Source of the DNA: Streptomyces sp. SCL15-4
Lineage (GTDB): Bacteria; Actinomycetota; Actinomycetes; Streptomycetales; Streptomycetaceae
Reading direction: 5' to 3'
Assembly (NCBI RefSeq): GCF_033366695.1
Contig: NZ_JAOBTQ010000001.1
Coordinates: 3,162,001-3,226,000 of the forward strand
DNA: 64,000 nt
The translations under genes and the position numbers were made by a program. Below the pieces are notes generated by a model. It saw only the letters and a list, made by a program, of their open reading frames with translations, was not told the origin of the DNA and made no database searches. Position 1 is the first letter of the stretch; each line of letters begins with the position of its first letter. This document shows, in pieces, positions 35,605 to 44,820 of the stretch.

Positions 35605-36645
35605 CTAGCGCCCGGACTTGGGGTCGAACGCGTCCCGTACGGAGTCCCCGAGGAGGTTGAAGCACAGGACGAAGATCACCAGTGCCACCCCGGGGAAGAA
35701 CATGAACGCCGGGTCCTGTTCGGCGTACCGGGCACCGGCGGCGAAGAGGCGTCCCCAGTCGGGTGTCGGCTCCACGAAGCCGACGCCCGCGAAGGACAGG
35801 AAGGCGATGCTGAGGATGGTGCTGGGCAGCTGGTACGTGAACTGCACCAGGATCGGGGTGACGACGTTGGGCAGGATCTCCTTGCGCACGATCCGCCACG
35901 GCGAGGCCCCCGAGACCCGGGCCGCCTCCACGAACTCCCTCTCCCGCAGGGACAATACGGTGGAGCGCACCAGCCGGGCCATGCCCATCCAGCCCAGCAG
36001 CCACAGCACGATCAGCATCGCCACGGCGCGGAAGTAGGTCGGCGTCTCCTCGCGCGGGTCCACGAAGAACGACGTCACGACGGGCATGAACGCGATGAAG
36101 AACAGCTGCTGCGGAAAGGAGAGGAAGAAGTCGGTGCCGCGGCCGATCCAGTAGTCCGTGCGACCGCCGAAGTACCCGCCGATCAGGCCGACCACGATCC
36201 CGGTGAGCATGAGGAGGACGGTGATGCCGAGCGCCATGTACAGGGAGGTGCGCATGCCGTACAGCAGCATGGCGAACAGATCACGGCCGTACTGCGGCTC
36301 GACGCCGAACCAGTGCGCGCCCGAGACCCCTCCCAAGTAGCCGAGCGGCAGCCCGAATTCGTCCAGCACGGGATGGTCGGCGTAGGTGGGGTCCTGGCCG
36401 TACAGGGTGTACGGATCGGTGCCCGGCAGCTTCACCAGCAGCGGCGCGAGCAGCGAGACGACGAAGTAGCCGATCACCACCACGGCGCAGACGACGCCCG
36501 TGCGGTCGCGCCTGAAGCGCAGCCACATCAGCCGGCCGGGGGACCGGCCCGCGAGTTCGACGGCGCCGGTCCGTGGCTCCGGGCCTAACGGGCCGGAGAC
36601 GGCGGCCGACGCCCCGCCGCCCTCTGTATCGATAGGACTTGTCAC
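35605..36645 (-). CDS. BldKA/OppC-like permease (cluster 3)
   Basis: A 346-residue permease with a 45-residue soluble N-terminus and six helices. It has the EAA loop REREFVEAARVSGASPWRIVRKEILPN, the long external segment before GVEPQYGRDLFAMLLYG, and ends LGDSVRDAFDPKSGR. The GTG at 36645 is the start. First gene of the operon; its upstream region carries a 13-bp direct repeat and a TATACC element. Confidence 0.88.
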   Translation of the reverse strand: MTSPIDTEGGGASAAVSGPLGPEPRTGAVELAGRSPGRLMWLRFRRDRTGVVCAVVVIGYFVVSLLAPLLVKLPGTDPYTLYGQDPTYADHPVLDEFGLPLGYLGGVSGAHWFGVEPQYGRDLFAMLLYGMRTSLYMALGITVLLMLTGIVVGLIGGYFGGRTDYWIGRGTDFFLSFPQQLFFIAFMPVVTSFFVDPREETPTYFRAVAMLIVLWLLGWMGMARLVRSTVLSLREREFVEAARVSGASPWRIVRKEILPNVVTPILVQFTYQLPSTILSIAFLSFAGVGFVEPTPDWGRLFAAGARYAEQDPAFMFFPGVALVIFVLCFNLLGDSVRDAFDPKSGR

Positions 36646-37072
36646 GGTTCGTCCGTTTCACAGGTATAAGTGTGAGAGATACCCGGGTACTCCTAGGACG
36701 CGCGTGACCGCGGTCGGACGCGCGTGACGACTGGGGTTCCCTCCTCATGACTGCACGTGTTCACCAACGGAAGAGGGTTTCCGTCTTTCCCCCGACACCC
36801 CTGACGGAGGATCAGACACCCCCTGGTGCTCGTGAGTCGGGCGCCGTCCCCACGGCGCGAGACCCATTGACCCGAGCGCTACGCGGCTAACTATCTGCCA
36901 TGGCTCGACTACCGACCACTGCCCGTAGATCTCAATTCAGTCACAGCTCGCGCGTAGACCTTCCAAAATCTGGACAAAGTGTTCGCCGGAAGAAGGCGCG
37001 AAACGGACTTGTTACATGGGTATCGGGCACCGGTCACCGCATGCCGGACGGCGGGCCCCAGAAAACGGGTTG
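36646..37072. other. Intergenic region upstream of importer cluster 3
   Basis: About 430 bp without a convincing gene, between the start of cluster 3 and the typA terminator. The part next to cluster 3 carries the direct repeats annotated separately and, on the minus strand, TATACC at about 36,663-36,668. The rest has no clear structure. Confidence 0.6.
36697..36729 (-). promoter_or_regulatory. Direct-repeat operator candidate upstream of cluster 3
   Basis: The 13-mer ggacgcgcgtgac occurs at 36697-36709 and again at 36717-36729, exactly 20 bp apart, about two helical turns. The pair lies 52-84 bp before the first start codon and just upstream of the TATACC element, where an activator or repressor would bind. 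The protein that reads it is unknown. Confidence 0.45.
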
Positions 37073-37113
37073 CAAAAAGCCCGGGCACCCCCACCATGGG
37101 GGGCACCCGGGCT
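37073..37113 (-). terminator. Rho-independent terminator of typA
   Basis: On the minus strand a stem AGCCCGGGTGCCCCC pairs with GGGGGTGCCCGGGCT, with two G-U wobbles, and is followed by TTTTTG. It begins 15 bp after the typA stop. A real T-run is uncommon in this G/C-rich genome, so it is a strong terminator. The asymmetry of the wobbles shows that it works on the minus strand. Confidence 0.85.
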
Positions 37114-37127
37114 CGACTGCCGGCGGA

Positions 37128-39035
37128 TCAGCCGTGCTTGGCGCGGCTCGCGGCGCGGGCCCGCTCACGCTGGTCGAGCACGACCTTGCGGATGCGAACG
37201 GCCTCCGGGGTCACCTCGACGCACTCGTCGTCGCGGCAGAACTCCAGCGACTGCTCCAGCGACAGCTTGCGCGGCGGCACGATCGACTCGGTCACATCGG
37301 CCGTCGAGGACCGCATGTTGGTGAGCTTCTTCTCCTTGGTGATGTTGACGTCCATGTCGTCGGAGCGGGAGTTCTCACCGACGATCATGCCCTCGTACAC
37401 CTCGGTGCCCGGCTCCACGAAGAGCACGCCGCGCTCCTGGAGGTTCGTCATCGCGAACGCGGTGACGGCGCCGGAGCGGTCGGCGACCAGGGAGCCGTTG
37501 TTACGGGTCTGGAGCGTGCCGAACCAGGGCTCGTGGCCCTCGTGGATGGAGTGGGCGATACCGGTGCCGCGGGTCTGGGTCAGGAACTCGGTGCGGAAGC
37601 CGATCAGACCGCGGGACGGCACGACGAACTCCATGCGGACCCAGCCGGAGCCGTGGTTGGACATGTTGTCCATCCGGCCCTTGCGGACGCCCATGAGCTG
37701 CGTGACCGCGCCCATGTGCTCCTCGGGCACGTCGATCGTCATGCGCTCGACCGGCTCGTAGACCTTGCCGTCGACCTCCTTGGTGACGACCTGCGGCTTG
37801 CCGACGGTCAGTTCGTAACCCTCCCGGCGCATGGTCTCGACCAGGATGGCGAGCGCCAGCTCACCACGGCCCTGGACCTCCCAGGCGTCCGGCCGCTCGG
37901 TGTCGAGCACCCGGAGGCTGACGTTACCGATCAGCTCGCGGTCCAGGCGGTCCTTGACCTGGCGGGCGGTGACCTTGCGGTCCTTGACGGCCGCCTTGTT
38001 GTCGGCGCCCTTGCCGGTGGCGCCGCGGCCGACCAGCGGCGAGGTGTTCGTGCCGATCACCATGGAGATGGCCGGCTCGTCCACCGTGATCAGCGGCAGC
38101 GCGACCGGGTTCTCCGGGTCGGCCAGGGTCTCGCCGATCATGATGTCCGGGATACCGGCGACCGCGCAGATGTCACCCGGGCCGGCCTTCTCGGCGGGCT
38201 TGCGGGTGAGCGCCTCGGTCATCATCAGCTCGGAGATCCGCACGTTCTGCACGGAGCCGTCGCGCTTGATCCAGGCCACGGTCTGGCCCTTGCGCAGCTC
38301 GCCCTGCTCGACCCGGAGCAGCGCGATACGGCCGAGGAAGTTGTCGGCGTCGAGGTTGGTGACGTGGGCCTGGAGCGGCGCGGCCTCGTCGTAGGTCGGG
38401 GCCGGGATGTGCTCCAGGATCGTGGAGAAGAACGGCTCCAGGCTGGTGGAGTCCGCCGGGACCGTGCCGTTGTCCGGCTTGGTCAGCGAGGCGATCCCGT
38501 CGCGGCCGCAGGCGTAGACGATCGGGAACTCGATCTGCTCCTCGTCCGCGTCCAGGTCGAGGAAGAGGTCGTAGGCCTCGTTGACGACCTCGTCGATCCG
38601 GGCGTCGGGACGGTCCGTCTTGTTGATGCACAGGATGACGGGCAGCCGGGCCTGGAGCGCCTTGCGGAGCACGAAGCGGGTCTGCGGCAGCGGGCCCTCG
38701 GAGGCGTCGACGAGGAGGACGACACCGTCCACCATCGAAAGACCACGCTCGACCTCGCCGCCGAAGTCGGCGTGGCCGGGCGTGTCGATGATGTTGATGG
38801 TGATCGGCTCGCCACCGTCCTTCGGGTGGTACTTGACCGCCGTGTTCTTGGCGAGGATCGTGATGCCCTTCTCACGCTCCAGGTCGTTGGAGTCCATCAC
38901 CCGGTCGTCGACCTGGTCGAGCTGATGGGCGGCGAAGGCACCGGCCTGCTTCAGCATGCCGTCGACGATGGTGGTCTTGCCGTGGTCGACGTGGGCGACG
39001 ATGGCGACGTTGCGGATGTCGTGGCGCGTGGCCAT
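37128..39035 (-). CDS. typA: Ribosome-associated GTPase TypA/BipA
   Basis: A 635-residue translational GTPase. G1 is AHVDHGKTT, G2 around EREKGITILAKNT, G3 DTPGHADFGGEVER, and G4 NKTDRPDARIDEV. The C-terminal BipA-specific part includes QGRGELALAILVETMRREGYE and HGSGWVRMEFVVPSRGLIGFR. It binds ribosomes and helps 50S assembly and stress or cold adaptation in other bacteria. ATG at 39035 gives MATRHDIRNVAIVAHVDHG, as in other actinomycetes, with GGAG upstream. Next to the bldK-like cluster, as in S. coelicolor as far as I recall. Confidence 0.95.
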   Translation of the reverse strand: MATRHDIRNVAIVAHVDHGKTTIVDGMLKQAGAFAAHQLDQVDDRVMDSNDLEREKGITILAKNTAVKYHPKDGGEPITINIIDTPGHADFGGEVERGLSMVDGVVLLVDASEGPLPQTRFVLRKALQARLPVILCINKTDRPDARIDEVVNEAYDLFLDLDADEEQIEFPIVYACGRDGIASLTKPDNGTVPADSTSLEPFFSTILEHIPAPTYDEAAPLQAHVTNLDADNFLGRIALLRVEQGELRKGQTVAWIKRDGSVQNVRISELMMTEALTRKPAEKAGPGDICAVAGIPDIMIGETLADPENPVALPLITVDEPAISMVIGTNTSPLVGRGATGKGADNKAAVKDRKVTARQVKDRLDRELIGNVSLRVLDTERPDAWEVQGRGELALAILVETMRREGYELTVGKPQVVTKEVDGKVYEPVERMTIDVPEEHMGAVTQLMGVRKGRMDNMSNHGSGWVRMEFVVPSRGLIGFRTEFLTQTRGTGIAHSIHEGHEPWFGTLQTRNNGSLVADRSGAVTAFAMTNLQERGVLFVEPGTEVYEGMIVGENSRSDDMDVNITKEKKLTNMRSSTADVTESIVPPRKLSLEQSLEFCRDDECVEVTPEAVRIRKVVLDQRERARAASRAKHG

Positions 39036-39169
39036 ATTGTGGCGTACTCCCGGAGTGTGCGGACTGCCCTGCGCGTACGTCCGTGCCGCGCGGGCCCTGC
39101 CGGGCTGGACACGCCACGGCCTCACCCCATGGTACGTGGCCGCCGCCGCAACGGCTCGCCCGGGCCTTC

Positions 39170-41425
39170 CTACCCCTTGCTCGGGCCGGTCGAGACCCTC
39201 GCTCCCTTCTTCAGGAAACCCATGTCCTCGTACACCGGCGTCTGGAATCCGAAGGCCCCCGCGTTGACCACGTTCTCGCGCGCCCCCACCAGCTGCGGGC
39301 GCTGGTAGAGCGGGATGGAGCCCGCCGCCGCCCAGATCCGGGAGTCGGCCTTCCGGATCAGGTCCCGCGCCTCGTCCTCGTCCAGCGTGGTCGCGGCCTG
39401 CTCGAAAAGCTGGTCGACCTGGTCGGTGCCGACCCGGGTGTAGTTCTGCTCGACGTTCACCGAGCCGTCCGCCGCCGGCAGCGGCTTGGCGTAGATGGGC
39501 CGGGCGTCGGTCGCCGGGAAGGCGGAGGACGGCCAGGAGTACAGCGCGAGGTCGTAGTCGCCGGCGGCGATGTGGTCCTTGAAGTAGCTCTCGTCCGAGA
39601 CCTTGACGATGGTCGGGCGGATGCCGACCTGCTCCAGCATCGCGGAGATCCGCTCGGCGACCGAGTTCAGGGTGTCCGAGCCGGGCCCGGAGGGCAGGAC
39701 GAAGCGCAGCGCGAGGGGCTTGCCGTCCTTGGCGAGCGGCCCGGCCGGCGCGGCGGCCGGGGCGGCCGTGCCCTTGGGCGCGTAGGCGCCGGACGCGCCG
39801 CCGTGCCGGCTCTCCCGGGCGAGCTGCGGGTCGGTGCGCTCGTGCTGGTCGCCGGCGCTCTCGTGGTGCCCGGCCTTGCCGTCGCCGTGCCCCTTGTCGT
39901 CCTCGCCGACGACGTACTCGCCGTCCTCGCCGCCCTCCGACACCTCCGCGCCGTGGTGCTCGGAGCCCGCCGCCTTCCCGCCCTTGTGCTGCTCCTTCAG
40001 CGGGCCGCCGCGCACCCAGCCGGCGTCGGCCAGCAGCGCCTGGGCCTCCTTGGCGTCCTGGGCGCCGAGCGCGCCGCTGTTGTCGGCGTAGGCGGCCTGC
40101 CCGGACAGGGCGAGGTGGCTGCCGACGGGCACGGCGGGCAGCCCCAGCGGGGTCAGGACCAGCCGGGCCAGCTCCACGCGGTCCAGGGCGCGGGCGACGG
40201 CCCGGCGGACCCGCTCGTCGGCGAGGGGGCCGCCGGCGCCGTTGAGGGCGAGCTGGGTGTAGACGGGCTCCAGCGACTTGCGGACCTCCACGTCCCGCAG
40301 TGCCTGCTGCTGCTCCAGGTACCGGCCGATGGTCTTGCCCAGCTGTCCCCGGCCGGCGTCCTCGCCGGCGTCGAGGCCGTGGGCGAGCGCCCAGTCGCGC
40401 AGCTTCTTCACGGAGGTCCGGCCGCCGCCCTGGAGCGGGGTGCCGGTGCCCCGGGTGCGGTGGGCGAGCCCGATCCGCTGGGCGTCGGCGGAGTCGATCT
40501 CGGCCAGGTCCACGCTGCCGTCGGCGAGCGCGGCGGCCCGCTTGTCGCGGGGTACGGCGTGCAGCACGATCCGGTTCAGCTTGGCCGGCCTGCCCCACCA
40601 GCGGGGGTTGCGGGTGAGCACCACGTCCTTGCCCGCGGTGTCGACCTTCTCCACCTTGAAGGGGCCGGCGGTGACCTTCAGCTTGCGGCGGGCGCCGTCG
40701 TTGAAGGCGTCCGGGGTGCCCATGACGTCCTTCGGGTACAGCGGGGAGAACAGCGACTTCCAGTCGGCGTAGGGGCGGGAGAAGGTGACCCGGACCTGGA
40801 GGTCGCTGTCGCCGCGCTCGATCTTGGCGATGCGCTCGTAGCCGGCGTTGCGGGCGGTCCAGTAGGCGCTGTTGCGGCCGGACAGGGCGCGCCACTGGGC
40901 GACGAAGTCGGCGGCGCCGATCTCCCGGCCGTCGCTCCACACGGCCTGCTGGTTCAGCTTGTACAGCACCACCTGGCGCGGCTCGGTCTCGATGACCTCG
41001 GCCGATTCCAGGTAGGCGGAGTGGGCCACCGGGCGGCCGGTCGCGTCGAGCCGGAACATCGAGGGCAGCACGGCCTGGGCGACCCGGCCGGTGCCGGCGT
41101 CGGCGTCGGCCTGGAAGGTGTTCAGCGTCTCCGGCAGGGCGTCCACGGCCCACTTCAGGGTGGAGCCGTCGGCGACCAGGTCCCGGGCGGCCGGGGCGAT
41201 GTCCTGGCCGGCGAGGGGGGCGGGGGGTTTCTCGTCCTCGCCGCAGCCGGCGAGCAGCGGCACGGCGAGGGCGCCGGCGGTGAGGAAGGTGACCGGGCGC
41301 AGGAGGCCGCGCCGGCGGGGCCGGGCCGCGGCGCGGTGCGGCCGGGAGCGCGTCGTGGCCGGTCGCGCGCCTTCGGGGCGCTGCCCCGCTGCGACCGCGT
41401 GGAAGGCGTCGCCGTCGTAGGACAT
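39170..41425 (-). CDS. Orphan SBP_bac_5 lipoprotein with His-rich insertion
   Basis: A 751-residue extracellular solute-binding protein, longer than usual (about 550-600). An Arg-rich N-terminus precedes a signal ending ALAVPLLAGC (lipobox LAGC). The fold segments AVWSDGREIGAADFVAQWRAL and AGPFKVEKVDTAGKDVVLTRNPRW are of the peptide-binding family. Between residues about 480 and 545 lies a Gly/His/Glu/Asp-rich insert containing eight His (EHHGAE, GHGDGKAGHHE and others), which could bind metal or simply be a flexible loop. No permease or ATPase gene is adjacent, so it must share another importer or act as a sensor. GGAGG precedes the ATG. Confidence 0.85.
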   Translation of the reverse strand: MSYDGDAFHAVAAGQRPEGARPATTRSRPHRAAARPRRRGLLRPVTFLTAGALAVPLLAGCGEDEKPPAPLAGQDIAPAARDLVADGSTLKWAVDALPETLNTFQADADAGTGRVAQAVLPSMFRLDATGRPVAHSAYLESAEVIETEPRQVVLYKLNQQAVWSDGREIGAADFVAQWRALSGRNSAYWTARNAGYERIAKIERGDSDLQVRVTFSRPYADWKSLFSPLYPKDVMGTPDAFNDGARRKLKVTAGPFKVEKVDTAGKDVVLTRNPRWWGRPAKLNRIVLHAVPRDKRAAALADGSVDLAEIDSADAQRIGLAHRTRGTGTPLQGGGRTSVKKLRDWALAHGLDAGEDAGRGQLGKTIGRYLEQQQALRDVEVRKSLEPVYTQLALNGAGGPLADERVRRAVARALDRVELARLVLTPLGLPAVPVGSHLALSGQAAYADNSGALGAQDAKEAQALLADAGWVRGGPLKEQHKGGKAAGSEHHGAEVSEGGEDGEYVVGEDDKGHGDGKAGHHESAGDQHERTDPQLARESRHGGASGAYAPKGTAAPAAAPAGPLAKDGKPLALRFVLPSGPGSDTLNSVAERISAMLEQVGIRPTIVKVSDESYFKDHIAAGDYDLALYSWPSSAFPATDARPIYAKPLPAADGSVNVEQNYTRVGTDQVDQLFEQAATTLDEDEARDLIRKADSRIWAAAGSIPLYQRPQLVGARENVVNAGAFGFQTPVYEDMGFLKKGARVSTGPSKG

Positions 41426-41714
41426 CTCTGCTACCTCCGGGGAGCCACGGGCCTTATGCTCGCATTTGGCGGTATATGGAGCTGATCAGATCTATGCCGC
41501 CACTGAAGAGGAAAGGATCCGTCAACGGCGGGCGACACGGCGGTGACAGCCGGTAAGCCCACCCGTGCGGCGCAACCCCGCCCGGACGATGCACCCGTAC
41601 GCCCCGGCCAATCGCCGCACATCCCTTCACACAGGCGGGCTGAGGCGCAACACTCCAAGGCGCATGAACGTTGCCGCCCATGGCCCACCGGACCCGTGGA
41701 AGCGAGGGCAAGTC

Positions 41715-42005
41715 ATGTCCGTGCACGACGACATCAACGCCGTCCAGCGCTCTGTGGACGACCTCGACCGCTCACTGGGCCGTCTGGAGCACCGGCTCGG
41801 CCGCGGCGGACTGGAGATACGGCGGGTCCGGCTGGACGCCGAGCACCTGCGCGAGAGCCTGGCCCTGCTGCGGGAGACCGCCGCCGCCCCGGCCGCGCCC
41901 GGCCGGCCCGACCTCGTCACCATCTCCGACACGCCCTACGACATCAGCCTGTGGACGGACTCGGACGACGAGGGCCTGGGCGCCCGGGACCGCCGCGCCC
42001 CCTGA
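41715..42005 (+). CDS. Small coiled-coil-like hypothetical protein
   Basis: A 96-residue acidic protein. Its first 60 residues are strongly helical with heptad-like Leu/Val spacing (NAVQRSVDDLDRSLGRLEHRL). The tail contains TISDTPYDISLWTDSDDEG. No signal peptide or membrane segment. ATG at 41715 with GAGGG upstream. It directly precedes the succinate dehydrogenase operon by 26 bp and is probably co-transcribed. Not recognised. Confidence 0.65.
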   Translation: MSVHDDINAVQRSVDDLDRSLGRLEHRLGRGGLEIRRVRLDAEHLRESLALLRETAAAPAAPGRPDLVTISDTPYDISLWTDSDDEGLGARDRRAP

Positions 42006-42031
42006 AACCCGCTACCGACCGGAGTCCCGAC

Positions 42032-42853
42032 TTGGCCACTGGTACGGAATCCCCTCAGCAGCGCGGCGGCGTGCGCACCCGTACGCGTGCCGCGATCGCC
42101 GCCCCGCATCTGCGGACCGACCGCTGGTGGCTGGCGCCCGCCTGCACCGCGGCCGGTCTGCTCGCCTTCGTCGTCTACTCGACCTGGCGGGCCTTCGCCG
42201 GCGCCCACTACTACGCGGCGCCGTACGTCTCGCCGTTCTACTCGCCGTGCCTGGCGGAGAACTGCCGGACCATGCGCGCCGGGCCCAACGCCGACCTGTT
42301 CGGCGGCTGGTGGGGCATCTCGCCCGCGATCATCATCCTGGTCTTCCCGCTCGGCTTCCGCCTGACCTGCTACTACTACCGCAAGGCGTACTACCGCGCC
42401 TTCTGGGCGTCGCCGCCGGCCTGCGCGGTGGCCGAGCCGCACCGCTCGTACACCGGCGAGAGCCGCTTCCCGCTGATCCTGCAGAACGTCCACCGGTACT
42501 TCTTCTACGCCGCGCTGCTGGTGGCCGGGGTGCTGACCTACGACACCGTGCTGGCCTTCCGGGACGAGCACTACCGGTGGGGGCACATGGGCCTGGGCAG
42601 CCTGGTGTTCCTCGCCAACATCGTGCTGATCTGGGCGTACACCCTCTCCTGCCACTCCTGCCGGCACATCGTCGGCGGCAAGCTCAAACACTTCTCCAGG
42701 CACCCGGCGCGCTACCGGGCCTGGCAGTTCGTCGGCCGGCTCAACGCCCGCCACATGCAGCTGGCCTGGGCCTCGCTGCTGAGCGTGGCGTTCGCCGACT
42801 TCTACGTGTATCTCGTCGCGTCCGGCGTCTTCGACGATCCGAGGTTCTTCTGA
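42032..42853 (+). CDS. Succinate dehydrogenase membrane anchor (Sdh1/Rv0249c-like)
   Basis: A 273-residue integral membrane protein with five hydrophobic segments. The N-terminal helix near residues 35-55 is followed by SPFYSPCLAENC, whose two Cys are exposed. His residues in VHRYFFYAALLVAG, CHSCRHIVGG and NARHMQLAWASLL are possible haem ligands. It should anchor the flavoprotein and Fe-S subunits to the membrane and pass electrons to menaquinone. The start is a TTG at 42032 with GGAG seven bases upstream. The stop overlaps the next ATG by one base (TGATG). The name rests mainly on gene order and resemblance to the mycobacterial Sdh1 operon. Confidence 0.8.
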   Translation: MATGTESPQQRGGVRTRTRAAIAAPHLRTDRWWLAPACTAAGLLAFVVYSTWRAFAGAHYYAAPYVSPFYSPCLAENCRTMRAGPNADLFGGWWGISPAIIILVFPLGFRLTCYYYRKAYYRAFWASPPACAVAEPHRSYTGESRFPLILQNVHRYFFYAALLVAGVLTYDTVLAFRDEHYRWGHMGLGSLVFLANIVLIWAYTLSCHSCRHIVGGKLKHFSRHPARYRAWQFVGRLNARHMQLAWASLLSVAFADFYVYLVASGVFDDPRFF

Positions 42854-44820
42854 TGGCAGCGGTGGAACGGCAGCAGTGGGACGTCGTGGTCGTCGGCGCC
42901 GGCGGTGCCGGGCTGCGGGCCGCGATCGAGGCGCGCGAGCGGGGCGCCCGTACGGCCGTGATCTGCAAGTCGCTGTTCGGCAAGGCGCACACGGTGATGG
43001 CCGAGGGCGGCATCGCGGCGGCGATGGCCAACGCCAACGAGAACGACGGCTGGCAGGTCCACTTCCGCGACACCATGCGCGGCGGCAAGTTCCTGAACCA
43101 GTGGCGGATGGCCGAGCTGCACGCGCGGGAGGCCCCGGACCGGGTGTGGGAGCTGGAGACCTGGGGCGCGCTGTTCGACCGGACCGCGGACGGCCGGATC
43201 TCCCAGCGGAACTTCGGCGGCCACGAGTACCCGCGCCTGGCGCACGTCGGCGACCGCACCGGGCTGGAGCTGATCCGCACCCTCCAGCAGAAGATCGTCG
43301 CGCTCCAGCAGGAGGACCACCGGCAGAGCGGCGACTACGAGGCCCGGCTGAAGGTCTTCCAGGAGTGCACGGTCACCCGGGTGCTCAAGGACGGCGAGCG
43401 GGTCTCGGGGGTCTTCGGCTACGAGCGCGAGACGGGCCGCTTCCTCGTGCTGGAGGCCCCGGCCGTGGTCCTCGCGACCGGCGGCATCGGCAAGTCCTTC
43501 AAGGTCACGTCGAACTCCTGGGAGTACACCGGTGACGGTCACGCGCTGGCGCTGCTGGCGGGCGCTCCCCTGGTCAACATGGAGTTCGTGCAGTTCCACC
43601 CGACCGGCATGGTCTGGCCGCCGTCGGTGAAGGGCATCCTGGTCACCGAGTCGGTGCGCGGCGACGGCGGGGTACTGCGCGACTCCGACGGCAAGCGGTT
43701 CATGTTCGACTACGTCCCGGACGTCTTCAAGGAGAAGTACGCCGAGTCGGAGGAGGAGGCCGACCGGTGGTACGAGGACCCGGACCACCACCGCCGCCCG
43801 CCCGAACTGCTCCCCCGCGACGAGGTGGCCCGCGCGATCAACGCCGAGGTCAAGGCGGGCCGGGGCTCCCCGCACGGCGGGGTCTTCCTCGACGTGTCCA
43901 CCCGGATGCCCGCCGAGGTGGTCCGGCGCCGGCTGCCGTCGATGTACCACCAGTTCAAGGAGCTGGCCGACGTCGACATCACGGCCGAGCCGATGGAGGT
44001 CGGGCCGACCTGCCACTACGTGATGGGCGGGGTCGCGGTCGACTCCGACACGGCGGCGGCGCGCGGGGTGCCGGGACTGTACGCGGCCGGTGAGGTGGCC
44101 GGCGGCATGCACGGCTCCAACCGGCTCGGCGGCAACTCGCTGTCCGACCTGCTGGTGTTCGGCCGCCGCGCGGGCCTGCACGCGGCCGCGTACGCGCGCG
44201 GGACGGCGGATGGCCGGCCGCCGGTGGACGAGGCCCAGGTGGCCGCCGCGGCGGCGGAGGCGCTGCGCCCGTTCTCCGCCGGAACGGCCGGCTCCGCCGG
44301 GACCGGAGGCTCCGCCGGGGCCGAGGGCGCGGCGGGGCCGCCGGAGAACCCCTACACCCTGCACCAGGAACTCCAGCAGACCATGAACGACCTGGTCGGC
44401 ATCATCCGCCGGGAGGGCGAGATGGAGCAGGCCCTGCACAAGCTGGCCGAGCTGCGGGTACGGGCGCGGCGGGCCGGGGTGGAGGGCCACCGGCAGTTCA
44501 ACCCCGGCTGGCACCTCGCGCTGGACCTGAGGAACATGCTGCTGGTCAGCGAGTGCGTGGCCCGGGCCGCGCTGGAGCGCACCGAGTCGCGCGGCGGACA
44601 CACCCGCGAGGACCACCCGGCGATGGACCGCGCCTGGCGCAACGTGAACCTGCTGTGCGCCCTCGCCGACCCCGCCGGCGGCCCCGCGGCGGCCGATCCC
44701 GCCCGGGACCGGATCCGGCTCACCCGGGAGAGAACCGACCCCATCCGCCCGGACCTGCTCGCCCTCTTCGAGAAGGAGGAGCTGGTCAAGTACCTCGCCG
44801 AAGAGGAGCTGTACGAGTGA
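42853..44820 (+). CDS. sdhA: Succinate dehydrogenase flavoprotein subunit
   Basis: A 655-residue FAD protein. It has the dinucleotide fold VVVVGAGGAGLRAAIEA, MAEGGIAAAMA (usual site of covalent FAD is the nearby His in KAHTVMAEGG), the active-site region FVQFHPTGMVWPPSVKGILVTESVRGDGG, and GLYAAGEVAGGMHGSNRLGGNSLSDLLVFGRRAG. It oxidises succinate to fumarate. A Gly/Ser/Ala-rich stretch near residues 475-495 (AGTAGSAGTGGSAGAEGAAG) is an unusual flexible insert before the C-terminal domain. It overlaps both neighbours, so the complex is made in fixed ratio. Confidence 0.92.
   Translation: MAAVERQQWDVVVVGAGGAGLRAAIEARERGARTAVICKSLFGKAHTVMAEGGIAAAMANANENDGWQVHFRDTMRGGKFLNQWRMAELHAREAPDRVWELETWGALFDRTADGRISQRNFGGHEYPRLAHVGDRTGLELIRTLQQKIVALQQEDHRQSGDYEARLKVFQECTVTRVLKDGERVSGVFGYERETGRFLVLEAPAVVLATGGIGKSFKVTSNSWEYTGDGHALALLAGAPLVNMEFVQFHPTGMVWPPSVKGILVTESVRGDGGVLRDSDGKRFMFDYVPDVFKEKYAESEEEADRWYEDPDHHRRPPELLPRDEVARAINAEVKAGRGSPHGGVFLDVSTRMPAEVVRRRLPSMYHQFKELADVDITAEPMEVGPTCHYVMGGVAVDSDTAAARGVPGLYAAGEVAGGMHGSNRLGGNSLSDLLVFGRRAGLHAAAYARGTADGRPPVDEAQVAAAAAEALRPFSAGTAGSAGTGGSAGAEGAAGPPENPYTLHQELQQTMNDLVGIIRREGEMEQALHKLAELRVRARRAGVEGHRQFNPGWHLALDLRNMLLVSECVARAALERTESRGGHTREDHPAMDRAWRNVNLLCALADPAGGPAAADPARDRIRLTRERTDPIRPDLLALFEKEELVKYLAEEELYE

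Noticed and set aside
36281..36748. A minus-strand ORF starting after ATGAGGAGGG near 36,748.
   Set aside because: It runs in a different frame into the permease gene and its product is Arg-rich without features.
36868..36897. TTGACC followed by TAACTAT on the plus strand, a possible promoter.
   Set aside because: The spacing is 15-16 bp and no plus-strand gene follows; only typA on the minus strand lies to the right.
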